Origin: Planctomycetales bacterium
Lineage (GTDB): Bacteria > Planctomycetota > Planctomycetia > Planctomycetales > Planctomycetaceae
Assembly (NCBI GenBank): GCA_026400835.1
Contig: JAPLOA010000050.1
Span: 62,001-126,000, forward strand
Direction of reading: 5' to 3'
DNA length: 64,000 nt
Under the pieces are notes generated by a model, which was not told where the DNA came from, did no database searches, and saw nothing but the letters and a program-made list of their open reading frames with translations. The position numbers and the translations under genes were made by a program. This document shows, piece after piece, positions 29,001 to 38,100 of the stretch (the stretch's first letter is position 1; each line of letters starts with the position of its first letter).

Positions 29001-29726
29001 TTTGCGAAATCAGAAATGCAGCTCAGAGCCGCGGCGACGTCGCCATTGCCTCTGTTCAATCTGCCTCGCCAGACAGAGCGACCATTTCTGGATGGCCGAC
29101 TGACTGATACGATCTGGGAGAATGCTCAGGAGATTTCACTGCGTTCTGGTCCTGGTCGGAGACGATCAAATTCCTCGAACGCCGATTCGGGTGCCAGCAT
29201 CGACAATGGCGATGACACTGTTCGCAGCTTCAGCATGTTGGCGTGGGATGAAGAATTTCTGTACATCTCAGCGCGGCTTGAAAAAACTCCGGCCCATGAT
29301 AATCACGTCGAACTGGCGGCGGCTCGCAGTCATGACGCGAAACATGGAGACAAAGATCGCTTCGAAATAGAACTCGACACTGACCGCGACTATGTCACGT
29401 CGTTTCAGTTGACGGTTGATGAATCCGGGCAAACCAGTGACCGCTGCTGGATGCTGACTCGCTGGAATCCTCAGTGGTACGTCGCTGTGGACTCCGATGA
29501 AACGGCCTGGCGAATCGAAGCTGCGATTCCCTTCTCTGAACTGATTTCACGTCCCGCGAAGGCGGGTGATATCTGGACCGTCCGCATGAGACGCATTCTT
29601 CCCGGGGTTCTTGAGCATAGCTCGATGAGCGCAGACGGTGTCGCTGCCGCGGGCAAAACTGGCATCGTGCGATTCATCCGCCCCAAAGTTACAACGGAAT
29701 CTCGCATGAGGAAGTCCAAGCCCTGA
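26016..29726 (+). CDS. Large exported YCF48/BNR-repeat protein with CBM9-like C-terminus
   Basis: 1236 aa. Signal peptide (TLLSILLFVLCISSSADA), then a disordered Ser/Pro/Ala-rich segment to about residue 130. Residues of about 150-490 contain at least six Asp-box blades of the YCF48/BNR type: SNDHGQTWTT, TRDGGESWADL, SEDGGQTWTAL, TQNSGVTWEPP, SNTNGQQWDTV, SDDHGLTWNAV, a beta-propeller. A helical middle region follows, with a TPR-like QQNNMEGFIAVQQEIIRRYP. The last 230 residues fit the CBM9/DUF1083 sandwich: PFLDGRLTDTIWENA, DRFEIELDTDRDY. A surface carbohydrate-binding role is inferred. Transcribed alone. Confidence 0.82.
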   Translation: MTAHKTLLSILLFVLCISSSADAQLKLLEPKAEDEGAAMETHEPDLPTSSRLRKRKDPGASSPRNAKAANLETDDASATPSDDSIEAAEESVTHPAASASRTKTNPAPTDIGAKRATIPAWSLITQDPEPSVFFSSAVPRTEAIAEDATLNDVCHVGASCWAVGERGVVCRSNDHGQTWTTAMTPMDCSLQSVCFLTNRMGWIAGYRVIPGTAQLSAVLFQTRDGGESWADLTTTPQVHGGEAISTSTLPGFLHVRFFGLDEAIAVTLPVPLRGGAGIFRSEDGGQTWTALASDQVGSSWNTGGFLSMAEGVVVGPQQSYAAVVSDQAVVVNPPQPTLRQMRGVSLNTDGSGWIVGDNATIFTTQNSGVTWEPPVTDLPKSTSELSDLNTVAHSGELILLAGSPGACVFRSNTNGQQWDTVQIPATGRITKLRFASEGVVLAVGSFGQILRSDDHGLTWNAVRSSNFRSGVLNLVTNADQASWQLLATTTAEQGVRSVTVQMSQQLRTTDQGSTVNTSEKSRLAVTQLAGNDAVADWMFPRTRPEHHRSVSQLIAEWERQTDGEVRRLLPLRLARELRNWRPAVVVIESMSDEDAVSGILADALVRAIRIAEHDGLADSEADPDLIAGAESLSALGLPQWRVQRIVRRVPSNRQSSPSYDDNDLLPSVGTTNGLLCDAALRVIAGDARNRSGIRVRSSYEVVMDRNDAAGITNLLQGLEATSLKGARRSVQHRSGDQIKQLQQVLEKSRIEGSALQGHAKLVRAEESLTAELQNVGVDLPLELAVKQLKDLGDLNLQQNNMEGFIAVQQEIIRRYPQTEDGRLAAEMLFLFYSSAETRYYRTRSKSGSPFGASVATASADSPAVGNTTPQAGALNVNGSDTVGGSGSANGTSLGADSGPAGATFITPESRSPQTTGFVPQGQGQDPVAALQERWDSHAATAFRILSARDASQVSTRQIDPAVLLRYAVNQRQVDAAGEQSNALAELSQRSDEFGLFAKSEMQLRAAATSPLPLFNLPRQTERPFLDGRLTDTIWENAQEISLRSGPGRRRSNSSNADSGASIDNGDDTVRSFSMLAWDEEFLYISARLEKTPAHDNHVELAAARSHDAKHGDKDRFEIELDTDRDYVTSFQLTVDESGQTSDRCWMLTRWNPQWYVAVDSDETAWRIEAAIPFSELISRPAKAGDIWTVRMRRILPGVLEHSSMSADGVAAAGKTGIVRFIRPKVTTESRMRKSKP

Positions 29727-30086
29727 GAGACTGTTAAGGATCAGGAAACAGGCTGAATTTGTGTCGTTCTATTCTCTGCCGGGCAACGCATGTCCGGGGC
29801 TGAACGATTCCCTGTGCCGGGAAACGTGGACTAACTTGCAACCACCGGCGTAGTCAGGAGTGCTCCCCGTAAAGCGCATTTGCGATGATAGCTTGATGGG
29901 CGAGTGGCATTCCTGCAAAGATCCGCTGTCCGTGGAAGACATTTGCTCCTGATCCCTGCATGATCAGGTTGAAAGTTGAATCAGTCGCAGTTCAAATCAG
30001 TGCTGACTTCGTTGTCCTGCTCGACGGTTTTAGATCGCCTTGATGTTCGCAGATGACTCGATCGTTGGTGTTGACTGGAAGAATTT
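29727..30086. other. Gap without a supported gene
   Basis: Holds a 7-bp hairpin at 29948-29968 (CCTGATC/GATCAGG), and presumably the promoter for the RND pair. Nothing else seen. Confidence 0.45.
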
Positions 30087-31694
30087 ATGAGTTCATCGAA
30101 AAGTGTCACAGGCAACAAGTCATCATCCGATGGGGGATGGCTGCATTTCCTGGGCAATGTTGTGGGATCAATCATCATCCTCGGATTGGGCGTTTTTGGC
30201 CTGCTTTTCTTCGGCAGGAGTCCGGAAGTGCCAACGGATACGTCGCGGCTGAAGTCCGCGTCAGAAGCTCCTTTGGTGGAAACAGCCGAGGTGACGCCGT
30301 GGGACAAGCCGTTTCACCTCGATATCGATGGCGAGGCGACCAGCTATCGAGTGCTGACTGTCGGAGCGGAGGTCACCGGACGCATTCTGAAGAAGTCCGA
30401 GGAGACTCGGAGCGGGACCTTTGTTAATCAGGGAGATGTTCTGTTCGAAGTTGATCCGGTGAACTATCAACTGGATCAACAGCGTTTACAGGCTCGCGCT
30501 GATCAGGCAACTCAGGAACTGAAGGCGATTGAAGTTGACCTTCAGAATGGGGCGGCTTTGCTGAAGCTGGCTCAGGAAGACAATGAGCTGCAAAAAGAAC
30601 ATCTGGAACGAGTCAAAACAGCGGCCACTCGCAAAGCCGCTTCTGAAGCGGAACTGGATAATGCCGCACGCCAGGAATTGACGTCTCGCAATGCCGTGCA
30701 AATGCAGCAGAATCAGTTGAACACTTTGGCTCAGACAAAGAAAACCAAAGAAGCAGCACTCAGGCTGGCCGAGGCCGAACTGCAAAGAACTCGCGTCGAT
30801 CTGGAACGCTGTCGCATCGTTTCTCCGATCACCGGACGCATTGTGGATGACATGAAAGAAGAAGGCGACTACGTGAAGCCCGGCGATACGCTGGTTCACA
30901 TCAGCGATTCGAGCCGCATGGAAGTGAAGTGCAGTCTGAAAGGTCAGGAACTGGCGTGGATCTGGCAGCACGGACAACAATCCGACGAACCGCCGATCGC
31001 GACTTCGGAAACATCGGCTAAAACAGATGCGGCGCCAGCAGAGAACACCGCTTCCTTCGGTGATGCAAAGGCAACGGCCGAGCCTCGCAAGGCCGATCCG
31101 TTTCAGATGCCAAACGTTCCTTGTGAGATCGCGTTTGAGTTTGAAGGAGTGGAGACCGTTTGGGACGGATATTTGTCGCGCTATGAAGGAACCGGGATGG
31201 ATCGAGCGACCAGGATGTTTCCCTGTCGCGTGATTGTCGATGCGCCGGAGAAGACTCGCGTTAATTCTTCGGTGGGAAGCAAACAGGTTTCTCCTCCGAC
31301 ATTGCTCAGCGGCATGTACGTGACGGTTCGGATTCCGATCGATTCCCCGGTGCAGTTGTTGCAGGTTCCGGCTGAATCGATTCGCCCCGGAGGCCAACTG
31401 TGGGTCGTACGCGATGGCAAGCTGAAAGTTGTTTCAGTTTCATTGGTCCGCGTCGATGGTGATCTGGCTCTGGTACGTCAGGAACAGTCTACGCTGAAGG
31501 CTCAGGATGTCGTCATCGTTTCGCCGCTGGCGTCTGTGACTGATGGGATGCCGGTCACCGTCGCTTCTGACTTGAACACTGTACCTCCACCTCCACCTTC
31601 AGCTTCCGCAGGTACATCAGGCAAGAACGAACAACAGCCAGCCGCTGATGCTCAGGACAGCTCGGCGAAATCACAGCCGGAGGTGAAGCCATGA
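30087..31694 (+). CDS. RND efflux periplasmic adaptor (HlyD/AcrA type)
   Basis: 535 aa, longer than typical AcrA proteins (about 400). A single N-terminal membrane helix (VVGSIIILGLGVFGLLFFG) is followed by the lipoyl half-motif (EVTGRILKKSEETRSGTFVNQGD), a long coiled coil (about 120-240) with Leu/Ala/Gln heptads, the second lipoyl half (RIVSPITGRIVDDMKEEGDYV) and beta-barrel domains. An insertion of about 50 polar residues (SETSAKTDAAPAENTASFGD region) explains the extra length, and the tail is Pro/Ser rich. It overlaps the permease start by four bases. Confidence 0.93.
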   Translation: MSSSKSVTGNKSSSDGGWLHFLGNVVGSIIILGLGVFGLLFFGRSPEVPTDTSRLKSASEAPLVETAEVTPWDKPFHLDIDGEATSYRVLTVGAEVTGRILKKSEETRSGTFVNQGDVLFEVDPVNYQLDQQRLQARADQATQELKAIEVDLQNGAALLKLAQEDNELQKEHLERVKTAATRKAASEAELDNAARQELTSRNAVQMQQNQLNTLAQTKKTKEAALRLAEAELQRTRVDLERCRIVSPITGRIVDDMKEEGDYVKPGDTLVHISDSSRMEVKCSLKGQELAWIWQHGQQSDEPPIATSETSAKTDAAPAENTASFGDAKATAEPRKADPFQMPNVPCEIAFEFEGVETVWDGYLSRYEGTGMDRATRMFPCRVIVDAPEKTRVNSSVGSKQVSPPTLLSGMYVTVRIPIDSPVQLLQVPAESIRPGGQLWVVRDGKLKVVSVSLVRVDGDLALVRQEQSTLKAQDVVIVSPLASVTDGMPVTVASDLNTVPPPPPSASAGTSGKNEQQPAADAQDSSAKSQPEVKP

Positions 31695-34600
31695 GCGGTT
31701 CCATGGTGCGTTGGGCGATCCGCAACACTCCGGCGATGAATACTGTTGTGCTGGCGGTGCTGGTGGTCGGTGTGTTGTCAGCATTCATGCTGCGGCGCGA
31801 AGTGTTTCCACAGTTTGAGCTGGAGATTATTCTCGTCGCTGTTCCTTATCCCGGAGCAAGTCCGGATGAAGTGGAAAGCGGTATCTGTCAGAAGATTGAA
31901 GAAGCCGTTCGTTCTGTCGATGGTATCAAGAAAGTGACTTCGGTCGCGGCAGAAGGCGTCGGTAATGTTGTGATCGAAGTGCGCAGTGACGTGCCCAGCG
32001 TGCAGAAGGTTCTGAATGAAGTGCAGTCACAGATCGATCGCATCCCCAGCTTTCCGGATCTTGCTGAAGAGCCGAACGTGCAACAGGTCACGTTTCGCAA
32101 CAAGGCGATTACGGTGGGCGTGATCCAGGAGAACTCCGAAGCTCCCGATGCCGAACTTCAACTTCGCGAGATTACTGAACAGGTTCGCGACGACCTGCTG
32201 CTGATTCCTCAGATTTCGCAAGCTGAAATTATGGGCGAACGCAAGTTTCAGATCGATGTGGAGATTCCTGAAAAGACTCTGCGGGAATATGGTTTGACCT
32301 TAGCAGATGTGTCGCGTCGCATTCGTCTGCGAAACCTTGAATTGCCAGGCGGAACCATTCGTGATCAGGGTGAAACGTATCTGCTGCGAGGAAAAGACAA
32401 GCGAGTTCTGGGAGATGAGATTGCGGCCATCCCGCTGATTACTCGCGCTGACGGAGTTGTGCTGACCGTCGGTGAACTTGGGCAAGTCAAAGATGAATTT
32501 GTCGATACGACGTCCATCAGCCGCATTAATGGGAAACCAGGCCTCGCGATTGATGTCAGTGCTGCTTCGCGGGAAGACCTGCTGTCCATGGCGGACGCGG
32601 TGAAGGATTATGTCAAGCAGAAAGATTTGCCACCCGGCTATGAATTTACAACCTGGGGAGATAGCTCGATCGAAGTGCGAGACCGTCTGGATCTGCTTGT
32701 TCGCAACGGCATGCAGGGGCTCATTCTGGTCTTTGTGATTTTGTCGATGTTCCTCGATCTGAAGCTGGCATTCTGGGTCGCGATGGGAATTCCGATTTCA
32801 CTGCTGGGAGCCTGTGCGGTGCTCTGGCAGTTTGACCAGACACTCAACATGCTGTCTCTATTTTCGTTCCTGATCGCATTGGGAATCGTGGTCGATGACG
32901 CCATCGTTATCGGCGAAAACGTGTATGCTCACCGAGCCATGGGCAAGACGCCGATGCAGGCGGCCATTGATGGAACCATCGAGGTTGTGCCGTCCGTTTT
33001 CTCCTCAGTCGCAACCACTGTTTTTGCTTTCGTGCCGATGTTTTTCGTGACCGGTGTGATGGGCAAATTCTTCGCGGTCATGCCGCTGGCGGTGATCGCG
33101 ATCCTCACGATTTCTTTGACCGAGGCGACGTTTGCTCTGCCATGTCACCTTGCTCACGACTCCGGCAAGCCTTCGCCGCTGACTTCGGGATTGAATCGTT
33201 TCACAAACTGGGTACTGGACACATTTATCACTCGGATTTATCAGCCTGTTGTTAACTTCTGCGTGGGCAACCCTGCCATCACGGTAAGCCTCGCTGTCAC
33301 GTTTCTTCTGTTGACGACAAGCCTGGTCACCAGTGGCACTGTGCCCAGTATTTTCTTCCCGAAACTCGATGCACCGGAAGTCATGGCCAAAGTGATCTTC
33401 CCGGATGGAACTCCCAGTCGAGTCACCGAGCACGCCACCGAACGAATCGAAGAGGCGATTCTCGACATCAACAAGAAGTATTCGACGCCTGAGCGACCTC
33501 TGATGCTGGCCACTCATCGCATGGTTGGCGTGGTTAAGGATGATGCACCGGGCGGCGGTCAAACAACGGAAGGCAGCCACGCGGGTTCTGTCTATGCTCA
33601 GTTGGTTGATGGCGGACTGCGTGATGTCACCAGTGAAGAAGTTGTTCAGGAATGGCGAAATGCTGTAGGCCCGATTGCGGGCGTGGAGACGCTAACGTTC
33701 GGTTCACAGTCTCGCGGACCGGGTGGGAAGCCGATCGAGTTCAAGTTGCTGGGTCCTTCGACGGAGATGATAGACCTCGAGGCTGCTGTTGAAGAAGTCA
33801 AAGCAAAACTGGCGACGTACAAAGGGGTGTTTGACGTGTCCGATGATTCTCGCCCCGGGAAATGGGAGCTTCAGCTTCGTGAAAAAGAAGATGCTGTGGC
33901 CCTCGGCGTTCCGCTCGAAAGCATCGCTCGCACCGTCCGCGCGTCGTATTATGGCGAAGAAGTCATGCGACTGCAGCGTGGTCGCCATGAAGTGAAATTG
34001 ATGGTGCGATACCCGGAAGAAGATCGAAAATCTCTGGCACGCTTTGATGATATCCGCGTCGATGGCGGCGACGGAATACAACGTCCGATTACGGAACTGG
34101 CTGATGTGTCTGTCAGTCGAGGATACTCGGAGATTAACCGCATCGATCAAAAGCGATCGATTACTGTCTCATCAGATATTGATGAAAAGGTCGGTAACGC
34201 TAAGGAAATCGTAGGGAATCTCCAGCAGACTTTCATGCCCGACCTGCTGAAAAGATATCCGTCGTTGCGAGTTCGCTGGGAGGGACAACAGGAGCAGGAT
34301 ACGGAGTCGGTGCGAAGTCTTGGCATCGGACTGGGAATCGCATTGATCGCGATGTATGTCCTGCTGACGATGGAATTTACGTCTTACGGACAGCCGATGG
34401 TAGTGATGACGATCATTCCCTTTGGGATCGTCGGAGCAGTCATTGGTCACTGGGTCATGGGAATTCCGCTGACGTTGTTCAGCACTTTGGGGCTTGTGGC
34501 TTTGACGGGAATCGTGGTGAATGACTCGATCGTTCTCGTCGACTTTATCAACAGTGCAGTCCGTGGTGGAATGCCGTTGAATCAGGCCGTGCTCGAAGCC

Positions 34601-34861
34601 GGTGCTCGACGCTTCCGGCCTGTAATGTTGACCTCGCTGACAACAATTGCGGGGCTGGCTCCGATCCTGACGGAGACATCCTTCCAGGCTCAGTTGGTGA
34701 TTCCAATGGCGGCCAGTCTGTGCTTCGGCCTGATGACTTCGACGGTACTGGTACTCGTACTGGTCCCGACGTTTTATCTGATCTACGCTCGAATCTTTGG
34801 CGTTACCGTGGATGAAAAATCCCCGGAAGCCGTTGGTGCCACGCCGGTGCTTGAGTTGTGA
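31691..34861 (+). CDS. RND efflux permease (AcrB/HAE1-like)
   Basis: 1056 aa, the usual size. N-terminal helix, then the porter sequence REVFPQFELEIILVAVPYPGASPDEVE, two sets of membrane helices, and the conserved TM4 acidic pair in GIVVDDAIVIGENVY, which carries protons. The second half repeats the pattern with GIVVNDSIVLVDFIN. Together with the adaptor it forms a proton-driven tripartite pump; no outer-membrane TolC-like gene is next to it. Substrate unknown; drugs, lipids or metabolites are all possible for this clade. Confidence 0.95.
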   Translation: MSGSMVRWAIRNTPAMNTVVLAVLVVGVLSAFMLRREVFPQFELEIILVAVPYPGASPDEVESGICQKIEEAVRSVDGIKKVTSVAAEGVGNVVIEVRSDVPSVQKVLNEVQSQIDRIPSFPDLAEEPNVQQVTFRNKAITVGVIQENSEAPDAELQLREITEQVRDDLLLIPQISQAEIMGERKFQIDVEIPEKTLREYGLTLADVSRRIRLRNLELPGGTIRDQGETYLLRGKDKRVLGDEIAAIPLITRADGVVLTVGELGQVKDEFVDTTSISRINGKPGLAIDVSAASREDLLSMADAVKDYVKQKDLPPGYEFTTWGDSSIEVRDRLDLLVRNGMQGLILVFVILSMFLDLKLAFWVAMGIPISLLGACAVLWQFDQTLNMLSLFSFLIALGIVVDDAIVIGENVYAHRAMGKTPMQAAIDGTIEVVPSVFSSVATTVFAFVPMFFVTGVMGKFFAVMPLAVIAILTISLTEATFALPCHLAHDSGKPSPLTSGLNRFTNWVLDTFITRIYQPVVNFCVGNPAITVSLAVTFLLLTTSLVTSGTVPSIFFPKLDAPEVMAKVIFPDGTPSRVTEHATERIEEAILDINKKYSTPERPLMLATHRMVGVVKDDAPGGGQTTEGSHAGSVYAQLVDGGLRDVTSEEVVQEWRNAVGPIAGVETLTFGSQSRGPGGKPIEFKLLGPSTEMIDLEAAVEEVKAKLATYKGVFDVSDDSRPGKWELQLREKEDAVALGVPLESIARTVRASYYGEEVMRLQRGRHEVKLMVRYPEEDRKSLARFDDIRVDGGDGIQRPITELADVSVSRGYSEINRIDQKRSITVSSDIDEKVGNAKEIVGNLQQTFMPDLLKRYPSLRVRWEGQQEQDTESVRSLGIGLGIALIAMYVLLTMEFTSYGQPMVVMTIIPFGIVGAVIGHWVMGIPLTLFSTLGLVALTGIVVNDSIVLVDFINSAVRGGMPLNQAVLEAGARRFRPVMLTSLTTIAGLAPILTETSFQAQLVIPMAASLCFGLMTSTVLVLVLVPTFYLIYARIFGVTVDEKSPEAVGATPVLEL

Positions 34862-34881
34862 GCGGTGCGGAGTTGTCGGTT

Positions 34882-34955
34882 TTTTCGTTTAACGGCAAGC
34901 CGCAGGTGTCGTTGTTTGTTTGCGACTACGCCTACGGCTCGCCGTTAAACAAAAA
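34882..34955. repeat. Inverted repeat with flanking T/A tracts
   Basis: GTTTAACGGCAAGCC at 34887 matches GGCTCGCCGTTAAAC ending at 34950 at 14 of 15 positions. TTTTT precedes the left arm and AAAAA follows the right arm, so it could terminate transcription in both directions. The interior is imperfectly palindromic too. Lies just after the RND permease. Confidence 0.75.
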
Positions 34956-35124
34956 GGCGTAATGCAGATTAAATCGACACCCGTGGCTCTCGCCATTCGG
35001 CTCACAAAAAATGACTCCGCCGGGTGACTCGCTCTTGTCTCGCGATTCCTGCAAGATACGGCCAAATCAATCGCGCTCGAAATCCCCGGAACCTTAGTCC
35101 AACTCGGTGTGTCGCACGGTGACG

Positions 35125-38100
35125 ATGTCTTCGCTTCAGGATATTGAACAATCGCTTTTACTGGTCATGCAGGCTGATCAATTCTCCCTGCGCAAAATGC
35201 TGCGCATTGTGAGGGAGTCCGAGAAGGCCGGAAAACCGACCGATAAACTGCAGGAAAAGCTTCGAGCCCAGTTTGAAAAATCCAAACGCCGCCGCGAAGA
35301 ACGAGCCGTCTGGAAACCTCGCCTGCAGTGGGATGAAGAACTCCCAGTCGTTGCTCGCAAACAGGAAATCATCGACACGATTCGAGACAATCAGGTTGTG
35401 GTGTTGTGTGGCGAAACCGGGTCCGGCAAGTCGACGCAGCTGCCGAAGATCCTGATTGAAATGGGACGAGGACTCAGCGGAGTTATCGGGCATACACAAC
35501 CTCGTCGAATCGCTGCTCGCTCCGTCGCCGCTCGACTCGCTGAGGAGATGAACTGCCGACTGGGTCACGAAGTCGGTTTTCGGATTCGATTTACCGACAG
35601 CAGCGGACCGAATACGCGCGTTCGTCTGATGACGGACGGGATCCTGCTGGCGGAAACTCAAACCGATCGGTTTCTCGATCAGTACGATACGATTATCGTC
35701 GACGAAGCCCATGAGCGATCTCTGAACATTGACTTCCTGCTGGGATATCTTAAGCGTCTGCTGCATAAGCGACGTGATCTGAAAGTGATCATCACGTCGG
35801 CGACGATTGATGCGGCTCGTTTCGCAGAACACTTTGGCGATGGAATCCGGCCAGTTCCGGTGCTGCAGATCTCCGGGCGCATGTATCCGGTTGATATTCG
35901 TTACCGCCCGCTGGATCCGAATGAAGGAGTCGATGGACGCGGCCTGTCCGCTCTTAGTGATTCCGATGATGATAATCGTGAACCTCGTGACTGGCTGGAT
36001 GGTGTTGCTGACGCCGTCGAGGAAGTTTCCACGATCGACAGTGGGCACATTCTCATCTTTCTGCCAACCGAGCGAGATATTCGCGAGGCCGACAAACGTC
36101 TGGGAGGCCGACGGTTTCGGGGCGACACGCCGCAGGTGCCGACCGAGATTGTGCCGCTCTTTGGTCGACTGTCGATGGCTGATCAGACGAAAGTCTTTTC
36201 GCCCTGTTCGCATCGCCGCATTGTGCTGGCAACGAACGTGGCCGAATCGTCATTGACCGTGCCCGGCATTCGCTACGTGATCGATACCGGGACGGCTCGT
36301 ATCAGTCGCTATTCGGCTCGATCGCGTATGCAGCGGCTGCCGATCGAGCCGGTCTCGCAGGCTTCGGCCAATCAGCGTTCCGGACGTTGCGGGCGAGTTG
36401 GGCCGGGGATCTGCATTCGGCTCTACAGCAAAGAAGATTTCGACAGCCGCGAAGCCTTCACGGCTCCGGAAATTCAACGCACCAATCTGGCGGCTGTGAT
36501 TCTGCGGACGATTAATCTTCGTCTGGGCAACATCGAAGAGTTTCCTTTTCTGGACCCTCCGCGATCAACGACCGTCCGTGAAGGTTACAAGACTCTCGAG
36601 GAACTCGGCGCGATCACGGTCGAAGGAGAATTGACCGAGATCGGCCGTCGCATGGCCAGACTGCCGGTCGATCCGCGTATTAGTCGCATGATTCTCGCAG
36701 CCGTTGATGAGAACGCTCTGCCGGAAGTTCTGGCGATAGCGTCACTTCTGGAGAGCCAGGATCCTCGTGAGCGCCCGATCGAAAAGCAGCAGGCCGCCGA
36801 TGAAGCTCATCGAAAATTCCTTAATCGTGATTCGGACTTTCTGACGATCCTGAATCTGTGGGATGCCTGGCATGACAAACAACGCAGTGGTTCTCAGGGG
36901 CAACTGCGAAAATGGTGTCAGCAAAACTTCCTCTCCTTCATGCGCATGCGCGAATGGGTGGACGTGCATGAGCAATTGAAGGATCTGCTGTCCGAAAGTG
37001 ACGACCCGGCTATTTCGAAATCCGCGAAAGCTCTGCATCATCGACACGGTGATCGTTCCGGCGAGCGGCAGGGCGTCAGCCCTCCGAGTTCTCCCCAGAA
37101 TCCGGCTCCCCAGAAATCACCCACAAAACCTAACGACAAGCAAAAGCAGAACGCCGCTCAATCTGCCGTCAAGATGGCACCTCCTGCAACACCGCGTCAT
37201 AACGATTTCGCCGCCACCCACCGCGCGCTGATGACGGGGTTGCTGGCCAACATCGGCTGCCAGAATCCCAACGGCGACTTTATGGGCGCGGGCGGAAACA
37301 GTTTGGCGATCTGGCCGGGATCCGCATTGTCTCCCAAAGGCGCGAAGTGGTTTGTGGCCGGAGAATTGGTCGAAACCAGTCGCCGTTTTGCTCGCACGAT
37401 TGCTCGCATTCAGCCGGAATGGATTGAACCGCTGGCCGAGCATTTGGTCAGCCGCGAGTATTTCGAGCCGCACTGGGATCCGGTCGCCGGCAACATCATG
37501 GTGTTCGAAAAAGTGAGCCTGTGGGGCCTGCCGATCGTGCCGCGTCGAAAGGTGACGTACGCCAAAGTCGATCCGATCAAAGCTCGCGAGATGTTGATTC
37601 AACACGGCCTCGTTGAGTTCGGCCTGCTGTTCGGCGATGCTGATCCCGACAACGCCGGCGCAGAAGATTACGACGATGAAGAAGAAGCTTTGTCGCGCGG
37701 AGCATCAAAGGTTCGGCCGGGACGCAGCACGGCAGCAAATCCTTTATCGAAACGCAAAGGCTGGGGGCATGAGTTTCCGTTTCTGGCTCACAACCACGAT
37801 GTGCTGGATCAGTTGAAAGATCTTCAGGCACGAACTCGATCACATCACCTGTTGCCGGGGGATGAAGTTCTTTTCGAATTTTACGCGTCGCAGATTCCCG
37901 AAGAGTGTTGTGATCGAGATCGGCTACGTCGCTGGTTTCAGAGAACTGTGACGCGGAATGCTCGATTACTGCAGTTCGATATCAATCAGTTCTCCGACGC
38001 TGCTCATCGCACCGAACAAGCCGCGATGTTTCCTGAATCCGCTCAGTTCGGCGCGATGCATCTGCCATTGTCGTATCAGTTGGATCCTGGCCGAGATGCG

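Noticed and set aside
33005-33580. Long minus-strand frame inside the RND permease gene
   Set aside because: Antisense shadow of a certain gene; no protein features.
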